This document shows, one piece after another, positions 13,239-16,758 of a stretch of DNA of 16,758 nucleotides. Source of the DNA: Planctomycetota bacterium (lineage in GTDB: Bacteria > Planctomycetota > PUPC01 > DSUN01); NCBI GenBank assembly GCA_016872875.1, contig VGYW01000165.1, positions 1 through 16,758 on the forward strand, read 5' to 3'. Below the pieces are notes generated by a model. It saw only the letters and a program-made list of their open reading frames with translations. It was not told where the DNA came from and ran no database searches. Position 1 is the stretch's first letter; every line of letters starts with the position of its first letter. Both the position numbers and the translations under genes were made by a program.

Positions 13239-15374
13239 ATGGCCCGAGCTGTTCTTGTCCTGGCAATTGCCTTCGGCCTCGCCGCCGCAGGCGAGAGGCA
13301 CTATCGCCTGAAGGGCGTTGATCTCAAGCAGCAGGTCATCTGGGGCGCCGAGTGCGAGGGGCCGAACGGCACCGCCCTCGCCTTCGGCGGACAGGACCAG
13401 GAGGCCGACGACGGCCACCCCCACACCCGCATCAGGGCCGACGGCCAGTGGAAGGCCATCCACGAGGAGTTGCGCGCCAAGAACCCCCTCCAGAAACTCC
13501 GCGACCGCGTCTGGGCCATCCGGAACCAACTCAAGAACCTTGCGGCCCGCGCCCGGCAACTCCACTTCGAGGCGGAGCTTGCTGAGGATCTGAGGGACGA
13601 ACGGGAAGGGACTGACCAACGGATCTACGCGAACATCGCTGACATGGAGGCGGCGAGGGACAAACTGCTGGCCCCGGGCAGCTACGAGTCGAGCCAGGCC
13701 AATGCCGCTATTGCCCTGCTTCGTTCCGCAAGGGCGAGGCTCAACCCCATCGGCAGCGTTGGCGTTGACTTCATCAAGGACACATTTGCCGCGCAGGTTC
13801 ACCTTGAGAAAGGGGCCGAGGCCCTGGACGCCGAGCCTTCGCCCCGCGCTCTCAGCCCCATCGCCTACGACGCCAAGACGGGGCTTTTCGTGCTGTTCGG
13901 GGGCGATCACCTCGATTACCTGACCAACGACACCTGGGTCTTCGACCCCGCGAAGCGCAAGTGGATGCAGCGCCATCCAGCATCGGCCCCGGCCCCGCGA
14001 GCCAACCACCAACTCAAGGCAACAGGCGATGGGAAAGTGACCCTGACGGGGGGCTACACCTACTCCTCGAGCACAAGCTACTGCGGCGGGCAGTACATGG
14101 ACGTGGGCGACGGCGAATGGGTCTACGACATCGCGGCCAACGCCTGGACTGGCGCGGGCAAAGCCGAGCCTCCGACCTCTCGCACCTATCGCACCGGCCC
14201 CTATCACCCCGACTTCTTCCTGCGCGACCCGAAGCCCGACGCCGCCGAGGTGGCCGCGCGGCTCAAGGACATGCCGGCGAACACCTGGGTGCCCCTCAAG
14301 CCGCCCCACCTCCCCCGCCTCGACCGCTGCTGGGGCACCGCCGTCCTCGACCCCGACCGCGACCTGATCCTGGTCTGGAGCGGCGGCCACTCCTCCCACT
14401 GCGGCACCGACGTGCTCCACTACCACCTCGCCACCAACCGCTGGGAGCTGCCATACCCCGTCGAGTTCCCCCTCGGCCAGACCTACTCCAACACCTCCTA
14501 CCCCGCGGGCTTCAACTTCAACCTCCGCCCCTGGGTCACGGGCCACACCTACCAGAGCTACGGCGTTGACCCCGTGAGCAAGCTCATGCTCTTCACGGGC
14601 CAGACCAAGCACTATTTCACCTACAACCCCGACGCGGCCGACTGGGTGGGCCGCGGCCCGAAGCCGAAAGGCATGGTCTACAACGACTGCTTCTACACGC
14701 TCACCCTCGTGCCCACGCCGAAGGCGCTGCTGTGCTGGAACCAGAGCGGCGCGATCTTCCGCTTCGACCCGGAGGCCAAGGCGTGGGAGGAACTCAAGGT
14801 GAACGGCAAGCTCCCCGGCTCCGCCGTGGACTACTCGACCGTGGTCTACGATTCCAGGCGCGACCGACTCGTCTTCTTCCGCACCGGCTACGGCCAGAGA
14901 TACGACGGCCAGGTCCACGCCCTCGAGGCGGAAAAAGACACCAGGAGTCTTTTGCCTGAAAGGCCCTACGGGTGCTTCGCACAAAAGACTCCTGGTGTCT
15001 TTTTCCGCCCCAGCGCCCTGTCGCCGCCCAACGCGGGGGCGGCGCAGGGCTTCCTCATTGACCGCGCAGTCTACGAGCCGGCGAGCGACCTCGTGCTCTT
15101 CGCCGCCCTGATGCCGGCCGACGCCGATGGCTTCCAACGCACCCCCGCCTACGACTGCGCGGCCAACCGCTGGGTCTCGCTCAAGATCGCCTACGAGGTC
15201 GAGAAGCGCGGCGACAGGAAGCCGACCCCCCTCACCCCCCGCGGCCCCGGCCACTCCTGCGGCGTCATGTACGACGCCAGGCGCAAGCTCATCTGGGGCG
15301 TTGACACCTACCACTGCCAGCCCTACGCCCTGCGCCTCGACCCCAAGGCCGCCGACATTGCTGAGATGAGGTAG
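13239..15374 (+). CDS. Secreted kelch-type beta-propeller protein with embedded coiled coil and palindromic insert
   Basis: This 711-residue protein has a signal peptide (MARAVLVLAIAFGLAAAGERH, cleaved near residue 17; first part quoted MARAVLVLAIAFGLAAAG). Kelch-like blades are recognisable from their strand pattern: ALAFGGQDQ (47-54), NDTWVFDPAKRKW (230-242), GEWVYDIAANAW (292-303), DVLHYHLATNRW (391-402), HYFTYNPDAADW (458-469), AIFRFDPEAKAW (505-516) and AYDCAANRW (637-645). A Lys/Arg/Glu-rich helical segment (about 72-195), probably coiled coil, interrupts the propeller after the first blade. Residues 563-591 are encoded by a palindromic DNA element. The start is ATG 13239, seven bases after AAGGAG; the ATG at 13232 is out of frame. 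It probably binds a partner or carbohydrate outside the cytoplasm; no catalytic signature is visible. Confidence 0.83.
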   Translation: MARAVLVLAIAFGLAAAGERHYRLKGVDLKQQVIWGAECEGPNGTALAFGGQDQEADDGHPHTRIRADGQWKAIHEELRAKNPLQKLRDRVWAIRNQLKNLAARARQLHFEAELAEDLRDEREGTDQRIYANIADMEAARDKLLAPGSYESSQANAAIALLRSARARLNPIGSVGVDFIKDTFAAQVHLEKGAEALDAEPSPRALSPIAYDAKTGLFVLFGGDHLDYLTNDTWVFDPAKRKWMQRHPASAPAPRANHQLKATGDGKVTLTGGYTYSSSTSYCGGQYMDVGDGEWVYDIAANAWTGAGKAEPPTSRTYRTGPYHPDFFLRDPKPDAAEVAARLKDMPANTWVPLKPPHLPRLDRCWGTAVLDPDRDLILVWSGGHSSHCGTDVLHYHLATNRWELPYPVEFPLGQTYSNTSYPAGFNFNLRPWVTGHTYQSYGVDPVSKLMLFTGQTKHYFTYNPDAADWVGRGPKPKGMVYNDCFYTLTLVPTPKALLCWNQSGAIFRFDPEAKAWEELKVNGKLPGSAVDYSTVVYDSRRDRLVFFRTGYGQRYDGQVHALEAEKDTRSLLPERPYGCFAQKTPGVFFRPSALSPPNAGAAQGFLIDRAVYEPASDLVLFAALMPADADGFQRTPAYDCAANRWVSLKIAYEVEKRGDRKPTPLTPRGPGHSCGVMYDARRKLIWGVDTYHCQPYALRLDPKAADIAEMR
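14927..15009. repeat. Palindromic element inserted in frame within the kelch gene
   Basis: Perfect inverted repeats of 28 bases (14927-14954 and 14982-15009; core AAAAAGACACCAGGAGTCTT) flank a 27-base centre that is itself partly self-complementary. The element lies wholly inside an open reading frame and adds about 29 residues (EKDTRSLLPERPYGCF then AQKTPGVFFRP). These look unlike the surrounding propeller sequence. In RNA it would form one very long hairpin. It looks like a miniature palindromic element rather than a terminator. Confidence 0.88.
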
Positions 15375-15382
15375 GTCAGGCG

Positions 15383-15476
15383 GAAGGGACCACAGGGACC
15401 ACAGGGACATAAGCCGCACCTGGGCTGCTCTTCTCTCTTGATTCCCTTTGGTCCCTTGGGTCCCTGTGGTCCCTTC
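15383..15476. repeat. Palindrome of GGGACCACA-type repeats downstream of the kelch gene
   Basis: The left arm 15383-15408 contains tandem GGGACCACA units. It pairs with the right arm 15451-15476, with two mismatches in 26, across a 42-base loop. It starts nine bases after the kelch stop and could act in 3' end formation, although no T-tract follows. The sequence is unrelated to the other two palindromes. The rest of 15375-15482 shows no gene. Confidence 0.8.
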
Positions 15477-15482
15477 TGTGAT

Positions 15483-15511
15483 TTGACATGGCGGGCACGT
15501 CCCGCTACGAT
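15483..15511 (+). promoter_or_regulatory. Promoter of the YgiT-type zinc-finger gene
   Basis: TTGACA (15483-15488), a 17-base spacer and TACGAT (15506-15511) predict a start near 15518, about 36 bases before the ATG. Confidence 0.7.
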
Positions 15512-15553
15512 TCACTGGCGGGCATCGCCGCGACCCAGGCCGAGGAATGACGT

Positions 15554-15808
15554 ATGAAGCGAACTCCCCCGGATCCGTGCGAGTTCTGCGATGGCCAAGT
15601 CCAGCAGCGCACTGTTCGTGCGAGATTCCACTATAGGGGCCAGACTATCTACATAGACGGCGTCCCTGCCTGGGTCTGCACCCGTTGTGGCGAGCAATAC
15701 TTCGACGCTCCCGTATATAAGCACATGGAGGACATCGCCCGCCACAGCGATCGCATCACCCGCACCGTGGCCTTCCCGCTGGCCGAGTGTGACAAGTTGC
15801 CTGTCTAG
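15554..15808 (+). CDS. YgiT/MqsA-type zinc-finger protein, orphan antitoxin-like
   Basis: This 84-residue protein has paired zinc ligands CEFC (9-12) and CTRCGEQYF (42-50) around a beta hairpin, as in the N-terminal zinc domain of MqsA antitoxins and the YgiT-type family. The DNA-binding helix-turn-helix domain of MqsA is missing; the C-terminus is a single short helix. Such short forms normally follow a small toxin gene (MqsR or DUF4258 type), but the 179 bases upstream hold only a palindrome and a promoter, and the next gene is on the other strand. GAGGA lies seven bases before the ATG. Function is therefore uncertain: orphan antitoxin, remnant of a pair, or a stand-alone regulator. Confidence 0.82.
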   Translation: MKRTPPDPCEFCDGQVQQRTVRARFHYRGQTIYIDGVPAWVCTRCGEQYFDAPVYKHMEDIARHSDRITRTVAFPLAECDKLPV

Positions 15809-15859
15809 CCCCGCGCGAGGCAGGCCTCTTCCAAGGCCGGCGTCATATCGCGAAGACGG

Positions 15860-16276
15860 CTAGGCAAGGTGCTCGTCCACATTGGTCCACGACACCTTCT
15901 GCTTACGCCGGCATCTACAACACCTAACCACCACTTCTAGAAGCACACCCTGGTCCACTACACTAACGATCTGGTGTCGCAACCCGCCTCCGAAGACGCG
16001 ACTAAGCAATGAAAGCAATGGGCCTTGACAGTCACAGGAGATACCTCGGACTACACGCCCCTCCATGGCCTTGATGGCATCGAGGCGGCGCGCCTTTTCG
16101 GCCGCCTCCTTGGCCGCCTCCTTGGCCGCCTCCTCGCGCCGCTCCTCGGTGGTTCCATGCACCAAATCGGCGAGGTCCGAGCCGCTAAGGAAATGGGGAT
16201 ACCGGCACCCGCAATGGGGACAACGATCTGCCTCACTACTGACTTCGCCTCCACACTCCTGACATCTGACAAGCAT
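15860..16276 (-). CDS. Zinc-ribbon protein with Ala/Glu/Lys helix, unknown function
   Basis: This 138-residue protein starts with a zinc ribbon (CQEC 5-8 and CPHC 19-22). A charged helix rich in EEAAKEAAKEAAEKA (48-62), likely coiled coil, follows. A C-terminal domain contains further CxC/CxxC pairs (CDC 81-83, CCRC 119-122) that may bind a second metal. I recognise no specific family beyond the zinc ribbon. The helix is encoded by three copies of a 12-base repeat. The ATG at 16276 has TGGAG about nine bases upstream and lies 27 bases after the nucleotidyltransferase gene, so the two are probably cotranscribed. Base composition is lower in GC than in the metabolic genes. Confidence 0.75.
   Translation of the reverse strand: MLVRCQECGGEVSSEADRCPHCGCRYPHFLSGSDLADLVHGTTEERREEAAKEAAKEAAEKARRLDAIKAMEGRVVRGISCDCQGPLLSLLSRVFGGGLRHQIVSVVDQGVLLEVVVRCCRCRRKQKVSWTNVDEHLA
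16100..16135. repeat. Three tandem copies of a 12-base repeat inside the zinc-ribbon gene
   Basis: GGCCGCCTCCTT is repeated at 16100, 16112 and 16124 (the last copy with one change at its end). On the minus strand it encodes repeated KEAA units of the charged helix. Because 12 is a multiple of three, copy-number change would lengthen or shorten the helix without breaking the frame. Confidence 0.8.
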
Positions 16277-16303
16277 CGGCTTGACTCCAGGACCACCCTG
16301 ATC

Positions 16304-16609
16304 TCAACGGGCATACACGACTTCGCGCGTGGTGAGGATTTCGTGGCGGCGGAAGGGGTTGTGGAGACCCTCGCGGCACACGAGGTCCACCTGCCGCCCG
16401 ACGATGGCGCCCAACTCGTCCATCATGTCGATCCAATCATAGAGGCTCCACGGCACGTCGGGCTCGAAGGCCACGAGGACATCAACGTCGCTGTCGGGGC
16501 GGAAGTCGTCGCGCAGGACGGAGCCGAAGAGCGATACCTCCGCAATCCGCCACTTGCGGCAGAATGCCTCAATCTTGTCCGTCGGCAGGTTGATCCTGGG
16601 CGCTGCCAT
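16304..16609 (-). CDS. MNT-type minimal nucleotidyltransferase, orphan
   Basis: This roughly 101-residue protein has the minimal nucleotidyltransferase core: SLFGSVLRDDF then RPDSDVDVLV (metal Asp41 and Asp43 in this numbering) and a third Asp75 in GRQVDLV. It ends with the usual REVVYAR-like helix. MNT proteins are commonly the antitoxin half of HEPN-MNT pairs, where they AMPylate the HEPN ribonuclease. No HEPN gene is adjacent here, since the downstream gene is a zinc ribbon and the upstream side is divergent. The start is uncertain: ATG 16609 with GGAG six bases upstream is chosen, but in-frame ATG 16615 and GTG 16621 (with GAGGG) are possible and add two or four residues. Confidence 0.82.
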   Translation of the reverse strand: MAAPRINLPTDKIEAFCRKWRIAEVSLFGSVLRDDFRPDSDVDVLVAFEPDVPWSLYDWIDMMDELGAIVGRQVDLVCREGLHNPFRRHEILTTREVVYAR

Positions 16610-16641
16610 AGCCATCTCCACAGTCTAACCCTCGCCCTTGT

Positions 16642-16669
16642 AGTATAGCGCAACCTGTCTGCGCTGCAA
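16642..16669 (-). promoter_or_regulatory. Promoter of the nucleotidyltransferase/zinc-ribbon operon
   Basis: On the minus strand TTGCAG (16669-16664), a 16-base spacer and TATACT (16647-16642) predict a start near 16635, leaving a leader of about 14-26 bases. Confidence 0.6.
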
Positions 16670-16732
16670 GAGCGCCTTGCGGGGCACGGGAGGGCCTGGC
16701 ATGATGGGCGGGCAGCAAACGGGAAGCCGCCC

Positions 16733-16758
16733 ATGCACCGCAGGCATCTCGCGCTCAT
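16733..16758 (+). CDS. Possible start of a plus-strand gene running off the window
   Basis: An ATG at 16733 opens MHRRHLAL to the window end. A basic start followed by hydrophobic residues could be the beginning of a signal peptide. A weak promoter-like pair (TTGCGG 16677-16682, 17 bases, CATGAT 16700-16705) lies upstream, divergent from the nucleotidyltransferase promoter. Only eight residues are visible, so this is a guess from position and composition. Confidence 0.3.

Noticed and set aside
12897..15515. Very long minus-strand open frame (over 800 codons) opposite the kelch gene
   Set aside because: It lies antisense to a gene with a signal peptide, kelch motifs, ribosome site and promoter. 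Its predicted protein has no recognisable fold and its length is explained by high GC with few stop codons.

Overview
The window is a GC-rich bacterial chromosome segment carrying 17 protein genes that I can support, two of them cut by the window edges. The phylum is not proven. Tat-exported L-fucose-isomerase-like paralogs, a secreted kelch protein and a transglutaminase-TPR protein together suggest Planctomycetota or a neighbouring PVC-type lineage. Clear sigma70-type promoters (TTGACA, 16-17 bp, TATAAT-like) can be read in front of most transcription units. No rRNA, tRNA, CRISPR array or transposase is visible, and no gene-free stretch exceeds 300 bases.

Region 1 (1-3202, plus strand): the end of a tandem universal stress protein, a palindromic GGATG-rich repeat, a small unknown protein, then a translationally coupled unit of ABC ATPase, ABC-2 type permease and a small four-helix membrane protein. 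Region 2 (7032 down to 3165, minus strand): a four-gene operon centred on two different cytochrome bd subunit I (CydA)-like proteins, each with a C-terminal c-type heme site, followed by two small membrane proteins. There is no CydB and no recognisable quinol-binding loop, so this looks like a non-canonical bd-family oxygen reductase fed by cytochrome c. Its last gene overlaps the convergent plus-strand unit by 38 bases.

Region 3 (7065-11734, plus strand): two diverged Tat-exported L-fucose-isomerase-like genes, separated by a less GC-rich two-gene cassette (an endonuclease/exonuclease/phosphatase-family protein and a 155-residue protein of unknown function) with its own promoter. A strong intrinsic terminator closes the region. 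Region 4 (11737-15476): a secreted transglutaminase-like/TPR protein (minus, apparently leaderless) diverges from a secreted kelch-type beta-propeller protein (plus). The kelch gene carries an 83-base palindromic element, with perfect 28-base arms, inside its open reading frame. A second, unrelated palindrome follows the gene.

Region 5 (15483-16758): an accessory stretch with lower GC, holding an orphan YgiT/MqsA-type zinc-finger protein, a zinc-ribbon/coiled-coil protein and an orphan MNT-type nucleotidyltransferase. At the edge there may be the start of another plus-strand gene. The most promising undescribed biology is the paired CydA-like oxidase with its accessory proteins, the palindromic element that became coding sequence, and the nuclease-plus-unknown cassette.
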